Part shown: piece by piece, positions 53,896 through 64,000 of the stretch
How positions within the stretch are numbered: the stretch's first letter is position 1
How the letters are laid out: the number at the start of each line of letters is the position of its first letter
Assembly: GCA_000469685.2 (NCBI GenBank)
Contig: LS997562.1
Location: forward strand, 28,787,677-28,851,676
Direction of reading: 5' to 3'
From: Haemonchus contortus
Taxonomy: Eukaryota > Nematoda > Chromadorea > Rhabditida > Trichostrongylidae
DNA length: 64,000 nt
Position numbers and translations under genes: made by a program
Notes under the pieces: model-generated
What the model was told of the DNA's origin: nothing
Database searches by the model: none
What the model saw: the letters and a program-made list of their open reading frames with translations, nothing else

Positions 53896-54214
53896 GGGAT
53901 GGTTGGGAGGTGTAAGAGTTGTAAGTAACCTAAGTAGCAAGGAACAGATCGATGGTGACTCGCTCATTGCAGATTCCTTGACTTCGATGATTCTGCTGAT
54001 TACAGGTGGCGACAAGTGAGAGGAGAAGGGCATCGAGGAGCGGTACTCGAGAATACGATCGGCGCGCAGGACGGCTGTCTCGTCCTGTTACGACTCCACC
54101 TCGTTCCCGCCACCGACTTCTACGCAACGTCGCCAGTGTCATATTCACTACTATTATTATGATGTCCTACGGTTATTGTGGTATTGTTAATGCTTATAAA
54201 TAGCTCAAGCTAGC
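53896..54214 (+). other. Short arginine-rich open frame with hydrophobic end, uncertain
   Basis: After an acceptor-like GATTACAG at about 53999-54006 an open frame of about 65 codons has an Arg/Ser-rich first half (TSERRRASRSGTREYDRRAG) and a hydrophobic stretch (VASVIFTTIIMMSYGYCG) before a TAA near 54201. If the helicase were spliced out of its GAACGAG|GTGAGA site near 52869-52876 into this acceptor, the frame would be different and would stop almost at once. Hence I see it as possibly a separate coding scrap or chance. Confidence 0.2.
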
Positions 54215-57200
54215 AAGGTCGTCTTTTGCGGGAGTAAACTGAGGGTAGCCCTCTCACCAATATTTCTAGGAAGACGCGTTAATGATAAGTGATTTTTACG
54301 TTATTCACAATGATTCTCTGCAGCAGCTGATTTCCCATGATTTCCCATGGTCTTGCCCAAGCTGCGGACGAGTTGCCCCGCAAAGATGAGGCATGCTCAA
54401 CCGAGATACCAAAAGAGAGATTCTACAAAATTTAGATTATGAATTGTAAAGAAACATAGCTGAGATTTCATTGGACCATAGGATTACGGGAAATACGAAA
54501 GCAAGAACATTGTTAAAGTCATAGGCATCAGGCTTATAAATAGAAACATAGCAAATGCAAGCGTTGGTGTTGGAGAAAGTTCACTCGACAGACAAAATTG
54601 AAAACATTCGCTAACGTTAGTCAGCTAGCGGAACTAATACATCGCTGAAATTCGAGGGCTTGCCGATGATTGTTCCCAGTTATCCGTGAGTGAAATTGAA
54701 GTCCCATTTCTGACGATCAACTTTTGGACACGATTAGTTCCGGGTTTTGGAAATCTCACATGGACTCAAACTTGGGTTGCGTCATTCTATCATTGTATAG
54801 TTTCATCACATTTTTCTGTAAATTTCTAATGTCGAAAGATAACTGTGAAACTGTTAGGTTGGCCTGGGCGACGACAATCAGAGGTATGAGGGAGGTTGCA
54901 CAATTACAGTCTTATCCAGCATCACTTTAGGCAGATTCTTCTAAAATTTATTCGAACCATTGATGGGCTACTACGTCACTGATTCACTATGTTAAATTGG
55001 AAAAGCGAGCCTTGACGTTGTCGTTTTTTTTTCTTTTTTCAGTTGTGGAATTACCCAGAAGATAGAAAGAAGGGCCTCCCTGCTCCCCTCGTTTTATTTC
55101 GGAAGCGCTTCGGCCTTAAAATGGTTAAATGATGTCAAAACAGTTAATTGAGCTCCGCCAAGCGAGTCCTTACTGGAAACTCTGAAACTGCTTTGTTTGT
55201 TCGGAAATACATCAGCCAAATTATGCTCAGTAAGAGCAGAAAAGAGGTTCTGACTCACGCATTCAAGGTATGCACAGTGTTCCTGAACTGCATTGACCCC
55301 TGCACCCAAGAGAGCAATAGTTAAGGCCGTTGACAACTTCAACTTGGACCCTTCGAACAATCCAACTTGCTTACTCACCATTTCAAACAACATTTCAGCC
55401 TGAATCTCTCAATTTTCCGATACGGAGTCGCTAACGATTTCAACAAGAGACAAGTGCTGTTTTTTGCCTCGTCTATGCTTGAACTGAGCGCACCAACGCA
55501 CTCTCTCCAGAGGACGAAAATACCCTATCTAGGTTTCTCATGCATGCAGCACCTGGACTAGCCGGTAAGGAGCAGTTCAGGATCAAACTCCATGTTTCCT
55601 GAATGCAAATCCTCCCGCAAGTGTAAATCCTCCACTCCTTGGACGTGCGCAAAACTAATCTCCCTGCGCAGAATTCCTTCTCAGCACTACCGCAGGCTCT
55701 GCCGGCGCAGTGTCCTTTGGCATTAGAAGCGCAGAGCACAATGGAAAGTCATTTTTATGTAGGTTTTCACCGAATTGCGCAATTAACCTGACCATATTCT
55801 TTTTGAAGTGACTGGAAATAGGGAACGCTCTTCTTGTATGAGAACTGACCATCGTGAGCAAATCAGCAGGACTACACAAACATTTCTATAATAAGGAACA
55901 CATGTGAGGCAGATAGTCATGGCCAAATCCTGCTTGCTGTGAGCGATCTCCATGCTCTTCAAACAGCCTGTCCCAAATCAGAAAAAATGAATTAGGCAAA
56001 CCCCTACAAACCCCTACAAACCCCTTTTACTCATATTTCAACGGGAAGGGAGAAGGCTGGTAAGACTACGATTTCCTACTTAGGCGGGAAAATTACGGTC
56101 TTCCACAGCAGAGCAATAAAGTTCTTTCCCCTACCTTCCACCCATCCCCCTCCCCTCTCGTGCACCCATCGCCGTGGATTCTCGACATGCGCTTGACCCC
56201 TTCTATGTGAGCTCCAGCTGTGCTTCTTGAGAGCGTCGAGAAGGAAAGGGATCACCTTCGCGACTTTGGGAGTTTCGGAAGTGCCCGTGTAGAGGAGTTT
56301 CATAAAATGATCTCTTCTCACCCTTTCAATACTGTTTCATGCGCCATCAAGACTGACAAAGTCCGAGGACGGGAAATGACAAGTGGTGGTTACACCATTC
56401 TTTCAACCCTGAACATACTGCAACAGCTGTAAAATGTAATAATAATTACAGTCAACTCTAATGGCTTCAGTTCTCAGCAGAAATCAGGAACGTTAATGCC
56501 GGGTATTGGCGATCTGATTACCAATACCCTGGCTCTCTTACTGGCGGGCATTAAGAGAAGACTTGAATGGCATACCTACCTCACTACCCTTGCTACCACT
56601 GGGATATGTCTTTGCTCTCCCACCGAGATAGTTTTCAAAAGTACCCCATTGAGGCTGATGAGGGATGAGTTTTCTCTTTCTAAGTACGACTATAATAATC
56701 AGGCGTAATTTCATAGAGTCCGCATGAGTTTTGCTGAGTCGCTTGAGTGGGTACGCTGAGAATGAGTGGCTCCAAGGCATTATCAGGCACTTCGATATAT
56801 GTACTTCAATATACTTCGAAAAATTAATCAAACCCTGCTGAGCACTTTGTTGATGGAATAGAGCAAATAGGCTACCCTACCCTCGAGAACTGTGTTTATC
56901 CATCTTTCAAACACATTAATGGTTTTTTGGATCCAAAAGTAGTCTGCTGAACGTTTCTACAATGATGCCAAAATTTCGACAAAATGTATGATATTAAACG
57001 AGCTCGAACCTGCATCGAACCTTTTAGGACACATCGCTTATTCATGTTCATGCTCATCATGCTCCCTACCCGTGAAGAAGCTGAGGAAGGCTGAGATTCC
57101 CTCTAGGATGTATTTTTGCCCCAACCCCCTAACAGCATCTGTGGTATTGTCAGGTTGAGAAACACCTGAATAGGGCGCGAAAGTACTCAAGACTGCGCCG

Positions 57201-57620
57201 GCTGTATTCACCCCACCACTGGACGGGATCTGAAAAAAATTAAGCTGGCTCCACTACTAGTATTGAAATCAGTTGGCAGATCGATCAGCTGATCGATCTG
57301 CTCCGATCGAAACATTATAGCCGGCCTACTCACTACTCTCGCCCTAATTAATTCGCTGCTCCTCATTTAGAATTATTTAATATTTACATTCTAAAGAATA
57401 ATAGCTGAACTTATTTGGCTTTCAGTCCATGTAGTGTTTTTTGCATGCGATTTGTGTTCTCAAAGTATTTGGTTTTTTTGTTTTTATTACTTCTTGTTCC
57501 AGCCTTCTTGAAACAATTTTTTTAGAATGTTCTTTTTAGATATCAAGAACATTCCTTCGTAGCTATTGAATTCAGCTGATTTGTTTTGATATTATTATCG
57601 CATCCATTTCCTGCCTTTTC
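54215..57620 (-). repeat. Dispersed long repeat, copy C (inverted relative to A and B)
   Basis: The complement of this interval follows copy A in order: ATCATTGTGAAT near 54313; CTTTTGGTATCTCGG near 54410; QALVLE-type coding block near 54550-54600; FNLDPSNNPTCLLT on the + strand near 55341-55380; CAGCTGTGCTTCTTGAGAG near 56216; SKALSGTSIY on the + strand near 56770; GGTTCGAGCTCGT near 57000; GATCGGAGCAGATC near 57297; and the AAGAACATTC/GAATGTTCTT pair near 57526-57556. Divergence is considerable but order is preserved. Coding-looking traces run on the + strand here, matching the minus strand in A and B. Confidence 0.6.
57526..57556. repeat. Short hairpin at the outer edge of repeat copy C
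   Basis: GAATGTTCTT and AAGAACATTC flank TTTAGATATC, giving a 10-bp stem. An equivalent AATGTTCTCGATATCTAAGAAGAACATT lies at the outer edge of copy A near 38465. Shared hairpins at matching edges suggest this is the terminus of the repeat unit. Confidence 0.6.
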
Positions 57621-57895
57621 CTAGAAACTCTCAAACTGTACGGTAAGATATACTTTTTAAAGGTTTGTATTTTTACTCTTTGTTACATGTTCTTCATACA
57701 GAGTCACTAACCCGTTCTTCTTCACTGTCTCCAATCCACTTCGACTCTGTTTTGAAGAATTATTTTCAGTTGGAACTCGGGGTCTTGCGTATGCTAACGG
57801 TATTTCGTACGCCCAAGCACTTCGGTAAGGCGCGAAGGCCAGAGGGCAGAGAGGGCGTGTCAGGTCATACTGCTTCTAGAAAACGTGTCACAACT

Positions 57896-58040
57896 ATGGC
57901 TTCTTTCTGCTATCAAAGTGACTGCTTATTCTTCTACTATATAACAGACCGAGGAAGAGCTGACTTCATCCGGCTGATACTCTTCACCTGTGCGACAATT
58001 CCTTACTCAGGCATAACAGTACCCATGTATCATCTTCTGC
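57896..58040 (+). pseudogene. Possible glutathione S-transferase N-terminal exon scrap
   Basis: Within a 138-codon frame, the segment FFYYITDRGRADFIRLILF...IPYSGITVP resembles the first exon of nematode sigma-class GSTs (usual form YxLxYFxxRGRAExIRxxFxxAxxPYEDxRI), including the RGRA and IR spacing. The conserved N-terminal catalytic Tyr position can be aligned. The following sequence to about 58430 contains a few weak resemblances (PTFGIEL...MPAMAILTI) but no clear thioredoxin-fold cis-Pro motif or C-terminal domain. Probably a dead exon or a coincidence. Confidence 0.3.
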
Positions 58041-58594
58041 GGCGACATCCCATATCAATACGTCGTTGTCTCACCGTCTGAAAAACCCGGTGAACTTTCC
58101 GCTACTTCTAATGATTGCTGAAGGGAACATGTGGAACGTCAAGAAACAAGAGTACGAAAAGGTACTAATTCGATCCTGAGGCACAAGAATCCGTAGCGGT
58201 TACGCGGTTAGTCAGTTTGACCTTCCGAAATGGGAGACAGGACTCTTACCTTGGTATCCACGTAAAAAATTCTGAAGGCCACGTTGTCACTATGAAAATG
58301 GGTCCTACATTTGGCATTGAACTGGAAAGGAAAATGCCTGCAATGGCAATACTCACTATTAGTTTTCCGGGCATCGGACTCACTGATTTCCTGTTTCTTC
58401 TGACTGACTTCACCCACAATTAAAATAAAATTTCCTGAAAAAACAACATTTTTCATATTGAAAACCGCGGGAGAGGGTGGGGGGGGGAGGGGTGGGGGGA
58501 CTCCACACCCCTCATACATATAATTAACGGTCTTGATTACTACCATGAATTGAACCATGAATTAATATCGGGTCAAAACAATCCAATCAAAATG
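58041..58594. other. No gene recognised; G-rich run
   Basis: Contains a strongly G-rich stretch near 58470-58500 (runs of G separated by A or T), capable on paper of quadruplex formation. No other supported feature apart from the weak GST-like resemblance noted to the left. Confidence 0.4.
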
Positions 58595-58683
58595 CGTCCT
58601 AGATTCGATTCAGGACTCGAACCCGGACCGTGCGTGTAAGATAGTCCGCCACTTGACACTACACTGCTACCTCCGCCTAATAG
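58595..58683 (-). repeat. tRNA-Val-derived repeat or pseudogene
   Basis: On the minus strand it reads AGTGTAGTGTCAAGTGGC, then CTTACACGCACGG, then GTCCGGGTTCGAGTCCTG. These match the A box, the anticodon region (as in tRNA-Val TAC/CAC) and the B box of a tRNA-Val. Arms are not fully paired and the 5' and 3' ends do not form an acceptor stem, so I call it a SINE head or pseudogene rather than a working tRNA. Confidence 0.6.
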
Positions 58684-58689
58684 AATTAG

Positions 58690-61231
58690 CTATGAGTATT
58701 ATAATACAATGCATTTAACTGTTGTTGCAGGAAGCATTGATATAATCACCAGGTGACATTTCCCATCCGTGGACCGTTGTCGCATGAATAGCATTGAAAA
58801 GGTTGGAAGAGATCTTTTTGAGCAACCCTTCTATAAGTTTTTTTGAAACTCCAAAAATTGCAGGCGCTTCCCTGCTTTCCCTTTTCTTCTTCGTGCTCTC
58901 ACCAAGCGCGGTTGGTGGAGCCCATATAGAATGGGTCAAGCACACGGAGGGAATCCACAGCCTTCGGGGAGCGAGGGGAGGGGGAAGCGGTGGAAGAGAA
59001 GTGGGTGAACTCGATTCGCTCTGCTGTGGAAGACCACAGTTATGCCGCAGAAGCTGGAGATCGTAGTTTTACCAGCCTTCTCCCATCCTTCTCATCTGGT
59101 CTTCCATAGCCTCCTCAGAAAAGGCTGAAATTTGAGTAGAATGTTGGTAGGGGTTTGCCTCATCCATTTGTTCCGAGAAGGACGCCCCGTTGGAAGAGCA
59201 TGGAGATTGCTCACAGGAAGCAGGATTGGGCCATGACTATCTGCCTCATATGTGTTTTCCTTTTTATAGAGATTTATGTGTGATCCTGCTGATTTACAAT
59301 TCTAACATGAGAAGAGGGTTTTCCATTTCCAGCTACTTCGAAAGGGAATCTTCGGATTAAATGAGCGATTTGGTGAAAACCTAGATGGAATGGGCCACAC
59401 CACTATGCTCTGCGCCTCTGACACCAAAGAAGGATACCGCACCAGCCTTACGAGCCTGTAATGGTGCTCAGAAGCAATTCTCAGCCAGGTAGATGAGTTT
59501 CACGTACGTCCAAGGGGGGAGGACTTGCACTTGCGGGAGAGTTTGCATTCAGGACCAATAGGGTTCGATAATGAACTACTAGCTACTGGCTAGTCCAGCT
59601 GCCGAATGCATGTGAAACCGGTGGGGCACTCAGTTCAAACATAGACGGGACAAAAGTCAGCGCTCTAGTCTCGTTGAAGTCGTTAACGACTTCAGATCTG
59701 AAAGGAAGGGATCGGTCGCACATACTGTTCCATGTGGTGTGTAAACAAGTCGGATTATTTGAAGGGTCCAAGTTAAAGTTGTGAAAGACCTCATCTGTTT
59801 GCTCTCTCAGGTGCATAGGCCAATGCAGTTTAGATACGCTGTGCATTGCTTGATGCGTAGTCAGACAGTTCCTCTACTCCCTCAAGCGTAATTTGGCTCA
59901 TGCAGCTCCGCACAAGTAAAACAGCTTCAGAATTTTCAGAACGAATACGCTTGGTGACATCTGCACCTACGGTTTTAACATCATCCGAATTTTTGAAAGC
60001 CGGAATGCTCCCTAAATACGAGGACCGAAGCACGAGAATCCTTTTCTCGATTTTTTGGGTCTACAGTTGTTAAAAGAAGAAAAACGACAACTTTCAGGGT
60101 CGCTCTTTGAAATTACCACAAGAAAAGAATGCTAACACATGAACGAGGTAGCCCATTACGGGTTCAAGTAAGTTTTAGACAAATCTGCCTGAAGTGATGC
60201 TGGACAAGACGGTAATTGTGCAAAATTCCTCGTTCCTCTGCTTTTCGCCGTCCTGACCACCTTGACAGTTTCACACTTAACTTTCGACATTAGCATTTCC
60301 GAGAAGAGTATGAGTATCACAATGTAAGAAGAATGCCACCTACAGTTTGAGTCCATGTGTTTTCCCAAAACCCGAAACCAATCGTGATCAAAGTTTGATC
60401 GTATGAAATTGCGCCTCGACTGCCAGTAACAATCATCAGCAAGCCTTCGAATTCCAGCGATGAATTAATTTCGCTAGCTGACAAACGTTGACGAATGTTT
60501 TCAATTTTGTCTGTCAGATGACTTCTCTCTAACACAACGCTTGCATTTGTTATGTTTCTATCAGCCTGATGTCTGGATTCCTCGATGTTCTTGATTTCGT
60601 GTTGCCCGCAGCTCCACAACCCAAATGAAATCTCAATCTTTTTCTTATTTTGCAATTAATAGTATGCCTATTCGCCTTAATCTCTCCTTTGGTATCTTGG
60701 AAGAGCCCACTCACTTCTGCGGAGCACCCGGCGCTTCTCTGAGCAACCTGAGCAAGACCATGGGAAACATTCTGCTACAAAAAATCGTCGTGAAAAATGT
60801 AACAATCACTTATTATCGAAACGTTCTTCCTAGAGCGTTTGTAACTTAACCGATTCTGGTTTAAACGCTGTTGTTAAGAAAAAGCATCGGAGTATTATTG
60901 GAATTGTGGTGGAATTCTGTAATCACGAAAGCATATGCCAGTTGAATCATAAGACAGAAATGACATAAGAAAGAAATGAAATTTTTCGTTCTGAATCATG
61001 CCACCATTCATTGTGCCCACAAAACATCAACTTCACCCAAATCGCTAATTACTTGAAGATAATAACACTATCATATATGTGTTTTTTGGAACAAACATTC
61101 CGTTTTTGTTGTCATATTGTAAAACTACGGTTGCAATTACACAGGAAGAGTTAAATAATTAAAAATACAATAAAAATTTGAGTCGGTCCCTGTCACAGAG
61201 CTTGGTGGAAGTTCAAAATCTGCCAATTTGT
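58690..61231 (+). repeat. Dispersed long repeat, copy B (left part)
   Basis: Same order as copy A from its 39590 region onward: the GTGGTGGAGCCCATATAGAATGGGTC block near 58915, CAGCCAGGTAGATGAGTTTCACGTACGTC near 59485, the minus-strand FNLDPSNNPTCL block near 59760, the minus-strand block ASVVLERSHLTDKIENIRQRL near 60480-60545, and CTACAAAAAATCGTCGTG near 60776. Minus-strand frames of 87-112 codons (59846-59583, 60655-60317) are the longest surviving pieces of the family's putative protein. It diverges from copy A after CTGCCAATTTGTT at about 61231. Confidence 0.6.
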
Positions 61232-61362
61232 TTTTACATCAGCTCCTGTCTTCATAGCCTTAAATGACGCTTCATGGGGGGTTGTCTTACCATAAACCCT
61301 TTTCATCCATCTTCTGAGGGATCGGGCAGATGTGATAGCAATAAATGGGTCCTCACTTCTTC

Positions 61363-61640
61363 AAAAGCACAGTTTACGATAAGTCTAAGGTAGTTTGTGG
61401 TAGTAGGCGAATACTGGAAGTGGTAGTCCAGAACAGTGTCAAAGAGGCGAAGAGAACGCGGAATTCGACGTGTTTCGAGAAATATAGTGCTCCAAAACAT
61501 TAGTATGGTTAGGGGTTGGACGAGAATGTGGCGACAAACGCTGCACGGGAGGGGTGTTTGTACGAGCTGTTCGAATGCGCGTATGTTTGGTACTGCTGGC
61601 TACAGGGAGGTGCCTGCGTGCAACATGTGGGTCCCATTGT
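61363..61640 (+). mobile_element. Fragment related to the 46332 TIR element
   Basis: Begins AAAAGCACAGTTTACGAT and shares spaced blocks (GAGGCGAAGAGAACGCG, TTGGACGAGAATG, GTGGGTCC) with the element at 46332-46996. The right terminus was not found. It is probably an older, truncated member. Confidence 0.5.
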
Positions 61641-62559
61641 GATTGGTTCGATCTTTACACCCTTTGCAACGTCGCGAGAACTCGTTCGCCTTGGGGCCTG
61701 TACGTTGGCCAAGCCGGTACTGAGGCCCTATTGCGTCCTGTCTAAGCGCCCTGCAATGCACCTTCTTCTACCCGTGGGGCTCACAGGTTCGTCCTTGGAG
61801 TAAATCTCAGAGGCTATTTTCATCGCGACTTCAACAGAGGAATTCACGGAGTTCGGCTGAAACACCAGTGGTTCGCGGACCTTACCTTTCAAACCTCAAT
61901 TCATCAATGAGTACAGTCAGAAACACTAAAACTAGTCTGTGGATGAACAAGTGTTACCTTAGGTCTGGCTGCCAAAACCTTGCAGGTCCAACGGTACCTT
62001 TGTTCACTTTAAGGATAGGAGTATGAATTCTCGGTTTTGTATTTTCAATTCAATTTGTATTGAAATTTATGTCCAACCTGGTCTATTCTCATTCACAAAG
62101 TCCGCAACACAGTGGGTAGTCAGAGTAGCAGTTAAAGTCAGTAAAGCTTTTTAGCCATGGAGCAACCCGCCGTGTAGGTCGGCGTATTGAGAGCTGAACA
62201 GAACAAGGATAAGGGTAAAGGATAAAGTCTTGAGGTGTCAATCAATCCGTCTGAGAGATGCGCCCACGCATTCGACTTCCATGGGATATGTGGGCCTATA
62301 CAATGACTTGCGGTGGCCAGCCGATGTACAAGTCAGTGCTTCTATACTCCCTGATGTGTTCGGTACAAACTGGCCGACCTCGGAGGAATGGAAGGCTTGT
62401 TTGGCCTAGGCGGATATCGAACTAACAAGGCGAAAAACAGAGAATCACTCTATATAACCAAATCATGTAAATTTATCTCGACAGGGACTTAATTTACTTC
62501 GTTTCACATCAACGCCGGCTTGCCTTCTGCCTCTTTCACCGAGCACAAGAACAGCCATA

Positions 62560-62828
62560 GGCATTCATAGTCCGCCGGCCGGCCGGCATGGCGGGGTGCC
62601 TGCGTGCCGATGGCCGGCGGGGGAGAGAGGCAGACGGGACATTTCGACGCAGTCGCGTCGCGCCCAAGCCCCTTTGAAGGGCAAAGGCAAATTGTTTTTC
62701 TTGTTTTTCGTTGTTTTCAGCCCTTCGAAGGGGCTTGAGCGTGACGCGACCGCGTCGAAAGGTCCCATCTGCATCCCTCCCCCCCTCCGAGCACTACTTC
62801 GGCCAGCCGGCGGACTATGAACGCAGGC
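62560..62828. mobile_element. Foldback MITE, copy 4 (269 bp)
   Basis: Ends are GGCATTCATAGTCCGCC (with a 3-nt deletion relative to the consensus) and GGCGGACTATGAACGCAGGC, flanked by ATA on both sides (62557-62559 and 62829-62831). The arms contain GCCGGCCGGC, an inner CAGCCCTTCGAAGGGGCTT block and GACGCGACCGCGTCGAAA / TTTCGACGCAGTCGCGTC near the middle. Same design as the 43426 copy but with a different inner sequence. Confidence 0.85.
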
Positions 62829-63431
62829 ATAGTAAGCTCATTCAGTCAGCGTGCCTCCACGAAATCCACCACGACAAGAAAAATTAATGTGCGTCATGTA
62901 ACTGATCTTTTGATAGCCGTTTTGGATATGCAAATCTCATTGCCGGCGCAGTATCATCGTCGGCAGTACGACTCAATTCCATTTATTTGACGTCTCACAC
63001 TGTGAGATGACTCTCACGTAGCTCCCTCAGACTGATGAACAAACCAGGAAATTTTGACGAGGCGTGCTGGTTACGAAATCCAAGGGGATGTCGGAGACAG
63101 GTTTTTCTTCGACTTGACTCATCCGCCCTCGCCGAGGATTTGCCCACCCACACAACCCGAACAAGACGCGACCCTGCCAAGAGAGCATTGACCAGACCGT
63201 CGTTCGGTAAGCACAAGAGCTGATCGATTTCTGTTGAAGCGATGTTTTGCAGGGTGACGGTAAGGGTACTCCCGCAGACGATGATGAGTGGCTCGCATTC
63301 AGATGGAACCCCTTTGGGTTTCGCTCCTGTCAGGCGTAACGGTTAACTGTTTGAACGCTCCAGGATCAACAGTTACAGCGTTACTGGTGCATCTGATGGA
63401 GCGCACCCTTTGCAGCTCGAGTGTCGTGCTG

Positions 63432-64000
63432 TCTCAATTGCATTCCCTACGCCTTCGTTTATTTGCGCTCTCCATTCTGCTTCCAATCGTCTCAGTCGCG
63501 TCTTGCACTTTCAAAAGGATCAGAAAATCTGTTGTTGTGCTGTAAAGTTTCATAGATGCTGTCGGCGTTGAGTAATTACGAGGCGTGGAGTTCACTGAGC
63601 TAAGAATATCCTGGTCCTTTCTTTTGTTGACTCGTTGTCGCTTTCATAGCACCTTTAGACTGGCCTATCCCTCATTCTTTCTCCCAAACTTCATGAGCAC
63701 AGTAGTTTCCTGAACATGAGTCACTTTTCTCAGCAACCCCGCTTCCCGCTATCGTAACCTTTTCTTACCCACTCCTCGGTATGTGCATCGCGAGACAAAC
63801 TCCCTTTGCAACTGATTACTTTTGATCTTCAGTTGTGTAGTTCGGAAACTGGATACAGTCACCTAGTTGAGGGATTTGTCAGATCTCAATGTCGACGAAG
63901 GGAGCGACCGTATAATAAGCCCACAGTTCCACCTAAAACGTTTCTACGAACCTTCTCACTCCAAACACATCCTGACCTGTCTCTGTTGAATAAAATGCTA
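63432..64000 (+). repeat. Dispersed long repeat, copy B (right part)
   Basis: Matches copy A from about 41806: AATTGCATTCCCTACGCC, CGTTTATTTGCGCTCTCCAT, TTGTTGACTCGTTGTCGC near 63630 and CAGATCTCAATGTCGACGA near 63880. It runs off the right edge of the window. Confidence 0.65.

Larger units (their letters stand above)
61232..63431. other. 2.2-kb block absent from copy A at the same point
   Basis: Copy A continues from CTGCCGATTTGTT directly into GAATTGCATTCC, whereas copy B has 2.2 kb between the corresponding points. The block contains a sequence related to the 46332 TIR element (61363 onward), a foldback MITE (62560-62828), and unassigned sequence including a stretch near 62290-62420 that looks like a common dispersed repeat. 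No gene is supported; the open frames near 61440-61800 follow the MITE-related sequence. Confidence 0.5.

Overview
The window looks like a chromosomal segment of a nematode, probably a clade V (Rhabditina) worm and possibly a strongylid/hookworm. The evidence is an eight-exon gene whose joined product is almost residue-for-residue the C. elegans Gq-alpha protein EGL-30, a convergent neighbour that reads as emerin (emr-1), nematode-style introns with TTTCAG-type acceptors, and a possible trans-splice acceptor 2 nt before the emr-1 start. The hookworm suggestion rests on my memory of the retroelement families present and is inference.

The left third (about 6.5-22.2 kb) is the conserved genic part. 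egl-30 runs on the + strand (6878-14074, 8 exons, 355 codons, first intron about 5 kb). emr-1 runs on the - strand (22186-15200, 7 exons in my model, 229 codons), so the two genes are tail to tail. From memory, the C. elegans orthologues are M01D7.7 and M01D7.6, so the pair is conserved microsynteny. EGL-30 acts at the plasma membrane to activate phospholipase C-beta; EMR-1 is an inner nuclear membrane LEM-domain protein. They have no known joint pathway and are simply neighbours.

The remainder is a graveyard of mobile elements. It holds three mariner remnants (1.2, 34.3 and 52.9 kb), two RTE-like non-LTR remnants (2.9-3.8 kb on the - strand; 25.6-28.9 kb on the + strand, the latter split by a GIY-YIG Penelope-like fragment), a BEL/Pao pol remnant (about 32.4-33.9 kb, -), two Ty3/gypsy-like pol remnants (36.2-38.0 kb, -; 47.0-48.8 kb, +), a family of GC-rich foldback MITEs with 3-bp A/T target duplications (3.9, 29.9, 43.4 and 62.6 kb), another TIR element at 46.3-47.0 kb, tRNA-derived repeats, a roughly 127-bp minisatellite and a perfect 43-bp-arm palindrome at 44.8 kb. 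A dispersed repeat of about 3.4 kb or more is present three times: + at 38.5-42.3 kb, inverted at 54.2-57.6 kb, and + again at 58.7-64.0 kb with a 2.2-kb interruption. It carries unrecognised coding-like traces.

The main candidate for something new is an intact 1,215-codon UPF1-like superfamily 1 helicase gene (49200-52918, +) with one 71-nt intron. It starts about 440 bp after the end of a decayed gypsy integrase on the same strand, a mariner copy begins within 2-4 bp of its stop codon, and it sits between the inverted copies of the dispersed repeat. It is the only long open frame in about 40 kb of broken elements. It could be a host gene, a cargo gene of a retroelement, or a recently arrived mobile gene.
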